64,000 nucleotides of DNA from Polytrichum commune (Eukaryota; Streptophyta; Polytrichopsida; Polytrichales; Polytrichaceae), in NCBI GenBank assembly GCA_950295325.1, contig OX485808.1:32883180-32947179 (forward strand), given 5' to 3'. Positions 36,128 through 45,254 of the stretch are shown piece by piece (positions within the stretch are counted from its first letter, which is position 1; the number at the start of each line of letters is the position of its first letter). The notes under the pieces are model-generated. The model saw only the letters and a program-made list of their open reading frames with translations. It was not told where the DNA came from and did not search any database. Both the position numbers and the translations under genes were made by a program.

Positions 36128-36234
36128 TGTCGTGTAAACTAAGATCGTTAAACACAACAGATCGAGTGTTGGCGTCAACATCAATTAGCAAAATAAAATA
36201 GCAAACTAAAATGCTAAACAACCACCTCTTCAAG
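36128..36234. repeat. 107-bp segment S, copy 2
   Basis: Identical to 35587-35693 and located between the 431-bp repeat and the end of pol. Just inside it, at 36235-36242, the minus strand has a G-rich GTGGGGGCA that could be a polypurine tract. Confidence 0.9.
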
Positions 36235-36559
36235 TGCCCCCACTAGCAGATAAGGAGCCCCTCCAATCGGCTAGGAACAAACACACTCATCGGTAGAGTT
36301 GTTGAACATGATGAAGTTGTTGCTACATCTATACATATTCAATTGGGTAGTGGTAATCTAGGGAATTAAAATCATGATTGAGAAAGTAATCCAAGAACTA
36401 TTGGCTGGGTGCAATTTGAGCCCCATCCTTAATCGCCTTCAACAATTTATGTTGAATTCTTGGATAACTCTTTCAATGTGATTTTCAATCCCATAAAATT
36501 TCCAACCAACTAAATAACAACTTCACCACTAAAACATGTGGTAAACATCCACAAAATCC

Positions 36560-39500
36560 TCAATCATGACCATTAACGGCCACGGAATGAGAGGCTTTCC
36601 GACAACGAGGACAAACCCAATTGCCAGAAGGAAGAGTCAAAAGGGAAGGTGTCAAACATGCCATGTGCCATCCACGTTGACATTGGTCGCACAATAACAT
36701 TGTTGCAGCTCCTTTCTTCTCTCCACAAACATAACAAGGCAAACCCTGTGGTACGACCGCCAACTCGGGATGCACAGAGCCGTCGATGGGAAGGTGACAT
36801 GGAGCACAATTCTTTGAATGCTCACGACATTCCCGTCCATCCTTGCCTTCAAGCAATAATATACCACTTGGCAAGACATCTTTTACCCGCAAAATCGTGC
36901 GCCCAGCCTTGACATCCAATGTCGTAGGCGCCTCCCGTTGCAAGTAAACATAATCCCCCTTGGAAAATCTACGAACCTGAGGTCGATAAGCTCTACTGCG
37001 GATCCGGGCATATCGTAATGTATCACGATGTTGAGCAATATTTAAGTTCTCCATAGCCATAGGCATGGCCTTTTGGAAGAACGCTGCTCGGTCATGAAGA
37101 CATTGAGCCCAAACATCTGGATCATCCAAGTTTACCACAGGAGCCAATTTCTCTCGCACCGAGCTAGGTAAAATTGGTTCCCGTCCATACAAGAGTTGGT
37201 AAGGACTATAGGATGCCAAAGATGCTTGCCTGCTGAAACGATAACCCATTGCTATCCATGGTAACATCAAGTCCCAATCGCGATGGTTGCCATGAAGCAA
37301 TCCATACTTCCGCAAACCGCGCTTAACCGTCTGAACAACTCGTTCAGCTAAGCCATCTGCCTCAGGGTGATCTCTGGAAGTTGTCCGATGATCAATCAAA
37401 GCCTTGGTACACAAAGCCTCGAAAGATCCAAGGAATTCTCTCCCTTGATCCGTCAACACCTCTGCAGGTGCTCCAAACCGTGCCAAAACTCGATCAAGAA
37501 ATGCCATAGCCGCCAATTCAGAGGAATTTTGGGGAAGAGCCACGAGTTCAATCCACTTACTAAAATGCTCCACCATCACAAGCACATATTTGGAGCCACG
37601 TGGAGTGATAGTAAGCGGTCCGGCAAAATCCAAAGACCAACGATATCCCAAGCCCATAATAGGTAAAGGTTGAAGTTGAGGTGATAAAGTATTAAAACTT
37701 GACCTAACCCGGTCACATACTTCACACCGAGAAACATAAGTGGCAACCTGTTGATACATACCAGTCCACCAATATTGGTTGCGCAACATAGAGTGCGTCC
37801 TTCGCACTCCAAAATGTCCAAGCTCCTCGTGCACTTGCCGCACCAAAGAAGCTCTTTGATCTGGCCTTGGAACGATGCGCCTCGTTCCGTTCGGCCACAC
37901 ACGAAATAACAAGTTGTTTGCCCAACGAAACCTTATTATCCGGTGACTAACTCTATCTCGCTCCATAGAAGATAGTCCAAGAGGAAATATCCCTTGTTGA
38001 AGTTTGTGCAAGACCGCCTGGTCTTCCCACACATCACTAACGACGAGAGATTTATCAACCTCCTCATCTTGCTCTTCCACAAGGATTTCAGCAGCCAATC
38101 CCGACATCATTGTGAGATACGTGGCAGCATGCCAACTCGGCACTGCCTCACGATCACAATCTCTATGCCACCTGGCTCCAGTTAAATCCTCATCTGAAGG
38201 ACTTGGATTGCGAGACAATCCGTCTGCATCCAAGTTGGCAATTCCTGCTCGGTGAACAACTTCAAAATCATATTCCTGAAGTAACAATGCCCACCTAGCA
38301 AGTTTTCCAGTGAGCTTATCTGATTCCATAAGCCATTTTAAAGGCTGATGATCAGTCACCAAAGTAAACTTCTGTCCATACAAATAAGGTCGAAAATGTG
38401 CAATGGCCCAAACGGCCGCCAAGGCCTCGCCTTCATAAGAAGAATAATTAGATTCAGCACTATTATTACTTCTAGATGCATAAGCCACCACATATTCCTT
38501 TCCCTCTTCATCTTTCTGTGTCAATACCGCTCCCAATCCCACTGCACTCCAATCCGTGTGCAATTGAAAAGCTCTAGACACATCCGGGCGTCGAAGCACT
38601 GGCGCTGAACCGAGCCTCTGCTTCAATGTATCAAATGCCTGTTGTTGTTCCTGATTCCAAATCCATGGTTGGTCTTTCCCCGTGAGAATGGTAAGAGGTT
38701 TGGCAATCAAACTAAAGTTTTTGACAAACCTCCTATAATAATTTGCCAATCCTAGAAATGCACGAAGCCGTGGTACATCACTAGGTGCGGGAATTTTGTG
38801 CAAAGCATCCACCTTCGCCTGTTGCACACCAAGACCGCCAGGAACAATCATGTGGCCTAAATAGGGCAATTGATCATGGAAAAACTTACATTTTCCATGA
38901 TGTAAACGGAGTCCCCACCGTTGAAGTCGTTCAAATACCGCTTGCAAATGTCTCACATGATCCTGTGGACTGTTACTAAAGATGATAACATCATCAATGT
39001 AACATCTAGCAAACGGCAAACTAGCCAATAATTGGTCCATCACCCGCTGAAATTCAGCTGGTGCATTCTTGAGACCAAATGGCAGAAATTTCCAATGATA
39101 AAGTTGATCCTTGCCATCTTTATCAATTCCCCAAAATGCGGTCTTCACCCGATCACCCAACAACAAAGGTAATTGGTGATAACCAGACCTCAAATCCAGA
39201 GTGCTGAAGATTCTAGAAAATCCTAGTGCATCAAACAACTCCTCCGGCATCGGCATTGGATATCGATCCGACTTGGTCTTGCGGTTGACTGGACGATAAT
39301 CACCACACATCCGTTTTTCCGTCCAGTTGCCAAAAATATCCTTCTTTGACGGCATAACCGTGGCACAAGCATACTCTCCATTGGAGAGTTCAATCAATTC
39401 CGCTGCCAATAACTCTTGACATCGAGTTTGAACACCCAACCTTTCAGAGGTACTAAGTCTGTACGGCCGTCTGAAAATAGGGTGGTCGTCCTCGAGTTGA

Positions 39501-39703
39501 ATACGAACAGGTTTACCTTTATATCCTTCAAGATCATGAAGACTAAAGGCAAAACAATTACGGTAAGAGCGAATAAATGCCCGTACCTTTCGTGCTTCGG
39601 CACCAGTAAGCTTTGGCCCCACTTCAATTGGCCAATCGTCAAACTCCGTGGTTTCCTTCTTTATAGAAGGATTGCCAATTGGTGCCAGCACAGCCTGTGA
39701 TTG
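36560..39703 (-). CDS. pol: reverse transcriptase, RNase H, integrase, PHD finger
   Basis: 1047 codons after the UAG, ending TGA; there is no ATG at the start, consistent with expression by readthrough (numbering from 39691). RT has catalytic D166 (TLDLRSG) and YIDD (231-234). RNase H has D380, E422 and D447, and ends near DADGLSR. Integrase has the zinc-binding region (HEELGH at 621-626, CEVCDR at 656-661) and D688, D748, E783 with about 35-residue D-E spacing. A basic C-terminal segment (KGDYVYLQRE) follows. A PHD finger replaces the chromodomain seen in many plant Ty3 elements: CYVC, LLCDQCQRGWH, MAC, WVCPRC (986-1030). All catalytic residues are intact. Confidence 0.95.
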   Translation of the reverse strand, partial: QSQAVLAPIGNPSIKKETTEFDDWPIEVGPKLTGAEARKVRAFIRSYRNCFAFSLHDLEGYKGKPVRIQLEDDHPIFRRPYRLSTSERLGVQTRCQELLAAELIELSNGEYACATVMPSKKDIFGNWTEKRMCGDYRPVNRKTKSDRYPMPMPEELFDALGFSRIFSTLDLRSGYHQLPLLLGDRVKTAFWGIDKDGKDQLYHWKFLPFGLKNAPAEFQRVMDQLLASLPFARCYIDDVIIFSNSPQDHVRHLQAVFERLQRWGLRLHHGKCKFFHDQLPYLGHMIVPGGLGVQQAKVDALHKIPAPSDVPRLRAFLGLANYYRRFVKNFSLIAKPLTILTGKDQPWIWNQEQQQAFDTLKQRLGSAPVLRRPDVSRAFQLHTDWSAVGLGAVLTQKDEEGKEYVVAYASRSNNSAESNYSSYEGEALAAVWAIAHFRPYLYGQKFTLVTDHQPLKWLMESDKLTGKLARWALLLQEYDFEVVHRAGIANLDADGLSRNPSPSDEDLTGARWHRDCDREAVPSWHAATYLTMMSGLAAEILVEEQDEEVDKSLVVSDVWEDQAVLHKLQQGIFPLGLSSMERDRVSHRIIRFRWANNLLFRVWPNGTRRIVPRPDQRASLVRQVHEELGHFGVRRTHSMLRNQYWWTGMYQQVATYVSRCEVCDRVRSSFNTLSPQLQPLPIMGLGYRWSLDFAGPLTITPRGSKYVLVMVEHFSKWIELVALPQNSSELAAMAFLDRVLARFGAPAEVLTDQGREFLGSFEALCTKALIDHRTTSRDHPEADGLAERVVQTVKRGLRKYGLLHGNHRDWDLMLPWIAMGYRFSRQASLASYSPYQLLYGREPILPSSVREKLAPVVNLDDPDVWAQCLHDRAAFFQKAMPMAMENLNIAQHRDTLRYARIRSRAYRPQVRRFSKGDYVYLQREAPTTLDVKAGRTILRVKDVLPSGILLLEGKDGRECREHSKNCAPCHLPIDGSVHPELAVVPQGLPCYVCGEKKGAATMLLCDQCQRGWHMACLTPSLLTLPSGNWVCPRCRKASHSVAVNGHD
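36596..36742 (-). other. PHD finger at the integrase C terminus
   Basis: C4HC3 pattern: CYVC, then CDQC after 13 residues, H, C, then CPRC. The spacing LLCDQCQRGWHMAC matches canonical PHD fingers, which bind histone H3 tails with K4 either unmodified or methylated. Its position at the end of integrase suggests targeting of insertion, as chromodomains do in chromoviruses. Ligand preference cannot be read from the sequence. Confidence 0.9.
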
Positions 39704-39712
39704 CTAGTCCGT
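39692..39712 (-). promoter_or_regulatory. candidate UAG readthrough site before pol
   Basis: The minus strand reads ACG GAC TAG CAA TCA CAG with the same frame open on both sides. UAG-CAA-UCA fits the UAG-CAR-YYA leaky-stop context established for tobacco mosaic virus and some retroelements. Readthrough would make a gag-PR-MTase-pol fusion and limit pol relative to gag. No frameshift is needed. Confidence 0.7.
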
Positions 39713-42700
39713 GGAGAGGGCAACACCTTTGCCCCCATCATCTGCACTTGAATCCAAATGCGTATCCTCTCCACTACAATCAGTTTGTGTAACTAAATAG
39801 CTATCCACATGTGAAGTATCACCAAGAAATAGAAGTGGAAATATTTTATGGGCCTCCAACTTCCCAAACTCTTGGGCCAAAGCCGAAAAAATACGTTGGG
39901 CTCGAAGCTCTTCCGCAACATGAAGTTTCAAAGGAAATAATCCCTCGGTGTCATTGACCTCAATGTGATCCTTGGATTGCGGCTCCATTGCCCCCTGACC
40001 ATTGTTCTCTGCCCTCAGAGTAAGCAATTGGTCATTCATACGTTGTTGAGCAGCAAGACAAATTCCAATTATCCACACAATGCTATTAAGATCCATAGCT
40101 TGCCCCAATAGGAAACGTCTCTGACCTTCCTGAAGCCCGTGAGCAGCCGTGGTACCTGTAAGAAAACCCATGGCGCGTTCCCGCTCATCTGCCGTAGGCT
40201 CCTCATAAGTTTGGGATTTTGAATCCCAAACCATGCCAGGTCCACGAGATCGAAATGCAAAAGACTGTGGATATGTCACAAAAGTAGGTAGTGCACCTCT
40301 CGGAATTCCCACCTTGTTAATTAATGCAAATGGCAAGGTGTCATCCTTGGTAACTGCCAAGGAAACACGATGATCATTTAAAATGTCATCCACCTTGCGA
40401 TCCATAAGGCGGGGAATGCGGGCAATCGCCGCTGAAAGCACCCGAGGTGATACCAAGTTGGTCCAAAACCAACGAGGCCGATGAACAAAGGATCCCAAAG
40501 ATGCAGCATCCAGAAATGTTGGAGTACCCAAAATTTGGTTAATGTACTCACCATCCTTCACCACTTTGTACCGGGTATCACCCAATAATGGTACATTTTC
40601 GAAAATGTACCCTGGCGGAGTTGATTGGTGGGTAAACCACCATTGCGTCAATCGCATCAAATCCGCAAACAAACTAGACCTAGGATCATCCAATCCCTGG
40701 CCAGTTCCTGCCCGCGAATGGCCTTGACAAGGCCATCCTGCAATAATCAAATCCACGTGGCCCAACCTTCTCAAATCCTCATCACTAATCATAGTGACAT
40801 CTTGAGGAAGTTGACCACAACATCCATGAATGGCAGAGGCTGACAATTGTGCGGGGTATCTTAACAACAATTGTTGGATGTGGTGTCGGACGGCTCTGTT
40901 GGCTGCATACCCATTGTCCACATGAATATATCGCCAAACTGTAATTCCAGCTTCCAACACTGCCGCCAAACCTGTGCCAATGCCTCCAAAGATCTCCACA
41001 AGGACAATACCTTCAGGTGATGGTTGCCAACGAATGAGTTGAGCAAAAGAAAATGAGGATGAAGTTGGGGGTGCCTCTCCAAGCTCCAAATCCGCTACAA
41101 TGTGTCGACAATGGTCGGATAACTCCTTAGGAGTTCGCCATGGTGGAGGTGGATCCTTGAAATGTCGAGCAGGAATTTGAAAAGATGGTAAAAATTGTTG
41201 TTCTGCCGCATTACAAGTGTAGTCCATTGTTTCCTCCAATAAAACTGGAGCACAAGGCAAATCTGCAACTAAACCGCTGCAACCAAACATTGCCTCCGCA
41301 ACCATAGTCATAGCAGTGGCTGCAAATGTGACAGGAATAAATACCTTCCTGCCATCTCCAGTGGACCATCCCGGTCTAATCCATGCCTCTTCTGTCCAAT
41401 TATCCAAACCAAAGCCAAGTGGGTAAAAAGCTTGTTGACCAACAAGTATATCATAGTTGGTAGCATTAGTAACAACACACTTCATTGACAAATGAGTGTA
41501 AGTAGGCCCTGTCCCCACATGAAAAATCAAACGTAGAGGTGCCTTGGTGTAACCTGTTGCACGTTCAGTGCCCCCTACTGAAGTCACAATAGTGAATGGA
41601 CAAGGATCCAAGCTTGCTGGCGTCAATCCAAGACTGTCAGCAAGTCCTTTGCCAATCATAATCGGTTGAGCACCGGAATCCATCATAACTCTCAGTGGTG
41701 TAGCACGGATAGTGGGCATATCCGTACGTGAAACGACAAACAAAGATTTGTCGTTTATCAGCCGTACAACTCCTGGTTGCAAATTATGCCGTTCGCGAGC
41801 AGGCCTTGCAGAAATGTCTGCAAGATATGCCGCTCCGGACGCATAATTCGCAAACGACGTATCCACTGCTGAAATTGATGATGGAGGAATATCAGTTTGC
41901 TTACCAAAAGCAATGATCGCCGCATCCGCAAGACTCGCTCGCAAATTGGCTAAGTCCTCCACCTCCTCAGCCACAGGTACGTCAACCACAACTTGGGATA
42001 CTTGAAGGGATGGCAAATCCGCCTTACCTTCTAACATTCTCCCAGCTAAATGAAAAACTGCAGCAGGCTTGAAATCCGAAGCCATAAACTCCGAACCCGA
42101 GAAAATTGGCATATGGAGAATTTTATATGCCAATGCCTGCGTAACATCCTTCGAGATGGAATCCCCATCTCTCAAAGGTACAGGGTTTTTAGCCCCAACA
42201 ACAGTGGTGTCTACCAATTCAAATGAAAGAGGTAAACGTGCTTGACCAATTTGATCAGTTGGTCCGGCATGGCGAGGATGTAGAACCTTGTTGCTACCAC
42301 CACTCGTGGAAGCCACCGCATCTGCCAATGTTTGTGAGCGAGTAGAAGCCGCCGCCACCACCTCTCCAGCTGCTCCAAACATATACATGTCCGAACCCGA
42401 GGTGCCACCACCCACATGCGGCTCAGAAATTTGAGCAAAAGATGCAGAAGATTTGAGCTTTTGCTCAAGCTCTGCCACCTTAGCCTCAAGACTCTGCTCC
42501 CTTGGAGACTTTCCAGTGACATAACTGGCAGGCCGCATCTTAGGATGAAGTAGGAAACAATGATCCACATCGTGATTAGTGCCACCACAATGGCTACATT
42601 TCAATTGTCTCTTCTTAGAATTGTCCCCTGCCCTTACTGGTTCCATCTTTTGTTTTAATTTTCCCAAAGGCTGAGTTTTCTTCTTCTTAGGACAATTGGG

Positions 42701-43468
42701 ATCATTCTTCGAATGACCAGCTTCTCCACAACCCCAACAATGCAAAATCTTTTGCTCCTTGACGGGTTGAGTCTCAGCTAAACTGCTAGTAGCTGTGACA
42801 ATTCTTCTTGGTTTCGGACTCTCTGTCATCCAAGATACCATATCCGTGGCATCATGTTGGCAAAGAGCCCGATCACATTTCTCAACCACGGCAAACGCTT
42901 GTGCAAGCGTAGCTCGGCCCTCGTAGTCGAGGATAATCCGAGGTGATGCCAACTCAAGTAGCCGCTTGTCAATCTTAGACAAAAAGATTTTAACAAGCTG
43001 ACTCTCAGCAAAAACACCTCCCGACTCCACAACAAATCGCGCGAGTCGCGTATACATGGTCCGTGGAGTATCATCCTTCTCTCGGCGGAAATCCTGGATG
43101 CGCTGCATCTGGTCTCGCCGAAACCCACCATACTCCACTTCCAAATGTGCGACAAATTCAGTAAGGGGATTAAATGGAGGTGGTGGACCAACAGCCGTCA
43201 ATGCTGCCTGTGTAGCACGTGCCATCCGTGGAAGGGTAGCCGTGCTACTGCCAGCCACCAGTGGCCCAAATGCCAGTTCTTGGTCCTCAGACTCCTCCGG
43301 TGGATCCTCCTCCTTTAAGGTGGGTGGAGCTAAGGTGGCAATCGCCCCATCTTTAAGGGCTGAAATAAGCTCAACCCGGGCCTCCCAATACTGCTCCACC
43401 TCCCGAAGTTGTCGCTGATGACCCTCTGTCCAGCGTTCGTAAGTTTGGAGTGCCTCATACTCCAAATG
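39704..43468 (-). CDS. gag - protease - C5 cytosine methyltransferase polyprotein
   Basis: About 1254 codons in the same frame as the gag start (residues counted from 43465). Gag runs to about 320, with zinc knuckles CWGCGEAGHSKNDPNC (243-258, wider H-C spacing than usual) and canonical CSHCGGTNHDVDHC (290-303). A retropepsin-type protease lies at about 575-700, with active site MMDSGAQ. A C5-MTase lies at about 815-1140: motif I VEIFGGIGTG (823-832), motif IV AGWPCQGHS with catalytic Cys913, motif VI FENVP (955-959), motif VIII HRPRWFW (995-1001), motif X LLGQAM (1119-1124). The order is not permuted, unlike plant DRM. The frame ends at TAG 39706-39704. The enzyme would methylate cytosine C5; it is probably released by the adjacent protease. 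Confidence 0.92.
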   Translation of the reverse strand, partial: HLEYEALQTYERWTEGHQRQLREVEQYWEARVELISALKDGAIATLAPPTLKEEDPPEESEDQELAFGPLVAGSSTATLPRMARATQAALTAVGPPPPFNPLTEFVAHLEVEYGGFRRDQMQRIQDFRREKDDTPRTMYTRLARFVVESGGVFAESQLVKIFLSKIDKRLLELASPRIILDYEGRATLAQAFAVVEKCDRALCQHDATDMVSWMTESPKPRRIVTATSSLAETQPVKEQKILHCWGCGEAGHSKNDPNCPKKKKTQPLGKLKQKMEPVRAGDNSKKRQLKCSHCGGTNHDVDHCFLLHPKMRPASYVTGKSPREQSLEAKVAELEQKLKSSASFAQISEPHVGGGTSGSDMYMFGAAGEVVAAASTRSQTLADAVASTSGGSNKVLHPRHAGPTDQIGQARLPLSFELVDTTVVGAKNPVPLRDGDSISKDVTQALAYKILHMPIFSGSEFMASDFKPAAVFHLAGRMLEGKADLPSLQVSQVVVDVPVAEEVEDLANLRASLADAAIIAFGKQTDIPPSSISAVDTSFANYASGAAYLADISARPARERHNLQPGVVRLINDKSLFVVSRTDMPTIRATPLRVMMDSGAQPIMIGKGLADSLGLTPASLDPCPFTIVTSVGGTERATGYTKAPLRLIFHVGTGPTYTHLSMKCVVTNATNYDILVGQQAFYPLGFGLDNWTEEAWIRPGWSTGDGRKVFIPVTFAATAMTMVAEAMFGCSGLVADLPCAPVLLEETMDYTCNAAEQQFLPSFQIPARHFKDPPPPWRTPKELSDHCRHIVADLELGEAPPTSSSFSFAQLIRWQPSPEGIVLVEIFGGIGTGLAAVLEAGITVWRYIHVDNGYAANRAVRHHIQQLLLRYPAQLSASAIHGCCGQLPQDVTMISDEDLRRLGHVDLIIAGWPCQGHSRAGTGQGLDDPRSSLFADLMRLTQWWFTHQSTPPGYIFENVPLLGDTRYKVVKDGEYINQILGTPTFLDAASLGSFVHRPRWFWTNLVSPRVLSAAIARIPRLMDRKVDDILNDHRVSLAVTKDDTLPFALINKVGIPRGALPTFVTYPQSFAFRSRGPGMVWDSKSQTYEEPTADERERAMGFLTGTTAAHGLQEGQRRFLLGQAMDLNSIVWIIGICLAAQQRMNDQLLTLRAENNGQGAMEPQSKDHIEVNDTEGLFPLKLHVAEELRAQRIFSALAQEFGKLEAHKIFPLLFLGDTSHVDSYLVTQTDCSGEDTHLDSSADDGGKGVALSTD
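40046..41023 (-). other. C5 cytosine DNA methyltransferase domain
   Basis: Catalytic domain only. Motif I binds S-adenosylmethionine, the PCQ of motif IV carries the nucleophilic cysteine, and ENV of motif VI is the usual glutamate-bearing motif; all are intact. The spacing from motif I to VIII (about 170 residues) and the short region before motif X are similar to DNMT3-like enzymes. I cannot assign the subfamily firmly without an alignment. No obvious separate DNA- or histone-binding domain is attached on the same side. Confidence 0.9.
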
Positions 43469-43801
43469 CTAAGGCAGAAGTTCAAAGGCATACCAATCAT
43501 TGAAATTGGAAGACCTTTGGCGTTTCTCCTTAATCCAGGTACGAAACCGGAGTTTCCAATCGGGCAAGGAAATGCCCCCAGCTCGACCTGAAAACCGATC
43601 ACGCACTGAATTGTGGCGATCGTCCTCCATTTCGTCGAACGTGCCGACACTCCAAATCCGAAGCCTACTAGTAGTGTCCAACGCTGAAATAGGCTCAAAA
43701 GCCTCGTTGGTATCTACCTCTGGCTCAAGATTTGTGGTATGCACGTCCTCCAAGTAATCTGGTGAGGGAGATCGATAATATCGGCTCCTAGTTTGCACCA
43801 T
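43469..43801 (-). CDS. gag N-terminal part, ends at UAG
   Basis: 110 codons starting MVQTRSRYYRSPSPDYLEDV and ending DWYAFELLP before a TAG at 43471-43469. The start is the first ATG after the leader. The downstream frame continues immediately in the same phase (CAT TTG GAG), with gag-like helical sequence on both sides, so the TAG divides one gag domain. The Arg-Thr-Trp (FRTWIKEKR) region fits the N-terminal gag domain of Ty3-type elements. The TAG is either a nonsense mutation (CAG to TAG would be one C-to-T change) or a leaky stop. Confidence 0.75.
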   Translation of the reverse strand: MVQTRSRYYRSPSPDYLEDVHTTNLEPEVDTNEAFEPISALDTTSRLRIWSVGTFDEMEDDRHNSVRDRFSGRAGGISLPDWKLRFRTWIKEKRQRSSNFNDWYAFELLP

Positions 43802-45254
43802 AAAATAATCACTTGAGTACTTGCAACTATCTACAAGGTAATGGCAACCTGCACCTGTTGCGGGCTATCTAAATGGCAATCCCTTGCCAAATGCCAAGTG
43901 TTTATGCCCCCAAAATTCCAAAATTGTGCAAAGGTTTGAGATTGGTAATTAAAATGAAAAATCAGCGTTGAAAAGGCTCATTTCCAAGGTGATTATGGAC
44001 TCCGATCAACAAACTAAGTGCACCAATGGACTCCTAGGAAGATTTCACACAAATTAGGCTCAAATTTCACTCCGTTCGGAGTTAATTTGCTCCCAAAAAC
44101 AAAAATCAGCGTTGAAATTAATAATTTCAGCAATGATTTTGAATTCCAACCAACAATCCAATTACATTATTGGATTCCTTGGCAAATTTCACACAAGATA
44201 GGCTCAAATTTCACTCCGTTCGGAGCTAGTATGCCCCCAAATTTGAACCTCAAAGTTTGTGAGAATTGGATGCCAAGTTTGGAAGGTAAAAGTAAAAATG
44301 TGAAAATAAAATAAAATAAAATAAAATAATTGTTTTAATGAAACAAAACAAAAACAAAAACAAAAACAAAAACAAAAACCAAAAACCAAAAATTAAAAAT
44401 AAAAACTAAAAATAAAATAAAATAAACTTAAACTTAAACTTAATTAACTTAATTAACTTAATTAACTTAAATGAATTAACTTAATTAATTTAGTTTAACT
44501 CAACATAACTTAATTAACTTAAACTAATGAACGTAATTAATTAAGTTAATCTAAGTTAATTAACTAACCTAATTAACTAACCTAATTAACTAACCTAATT
44601 AACTAATCTAATTAACTAATGAAGGTAACTAACTTAATTAATGAATTTCACATTAAAGTGAAAGGGGGTCTTACCTGGAAAAGGGGAGGGGGGGCCAGGC
44701 TGGCGCCGCCCGCCATCCGGCCAGGCTGTCGCCCGCCCGCCCCCGGCCCGCTGCCACCTCGCCGCGGGGCCCGGCTGCCGCCCGCCCGCCCCCGGCCCGT
44801 GATTAGCCGCCCCCGCCCCGGGATTTTGCCGCCCCGGGGTGCAGAATTGGAGCTCCAGGAGCTCCAGGAGCTCCAAGAGTGTCCGTGGAGCTCCGGAGCT
44901 TCAAAAAAAAAAAAATTAAAAAAAATTCGGATTTTAAGTTTGGTTGGTGTTTGTTTGTAAATTTAAAAAAAAAAATTAAACTTTGCTTTTACAAATTGCA
45001 AGCAAGAATGATGTGACTTGAGAATCTTGAGACCAAATAGAATCTCAAGATTCAACCATCAACACTTGAAGAAAACACAAAGAGACAACAAAAGAAAAAT
45101 GGGAAGATTTCTCTCAAAATCTTCTTGAGGGTTGCAAGAAATGACAAACTAAGCTTTCAAACACTTGTATCACTCATTTGCTCTCAATACTGGACCATTC
45201 TAGCTCAGAAATACAACCAAAAATGAAAAATTTGAATACAATTGTTGTCAAGTA
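43802..45254 (-). other. long non-coding leader of the retrotransposon
   Basis: About 1.45 kb between the 5' repeat and gag. It contains a diverged direct duplication (44041-44100 and 44183-44240, sharing CTCAAATTTCACTCCGTTCG), (AAAAT)n and (CAAAAA)n tracts at 44298-44400, TTAATTAAC-type repeats at 44415-44645, and a very GC-rich block at 44680-44840 with a repeated CGCCCGCCCGCCCCCGGCCCG unit. No coding capacity is supported; GC-rich frames there are compositional. Its length and structure suggest a strongly folded 5' untranslated region. Confidence 0.7.

Noticed and set aside
39692..43471. UAG might be a sense codon in this genome
   Set aside because: Some ulvophyte green algae read TAA and TAG as glutamine. 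Here the DnaJ-ferredoxin gene ends in TAA at its family-typical C terminus, and no traced host exon contains an internal TAG, so the standard code is simpler.
44619..44960. Pro/Arg-rich 113-codon frame in the retrotransposon leader
   Set aside because: Produced by the GC-rich repeat block; it is antisense to the element and has no domain.
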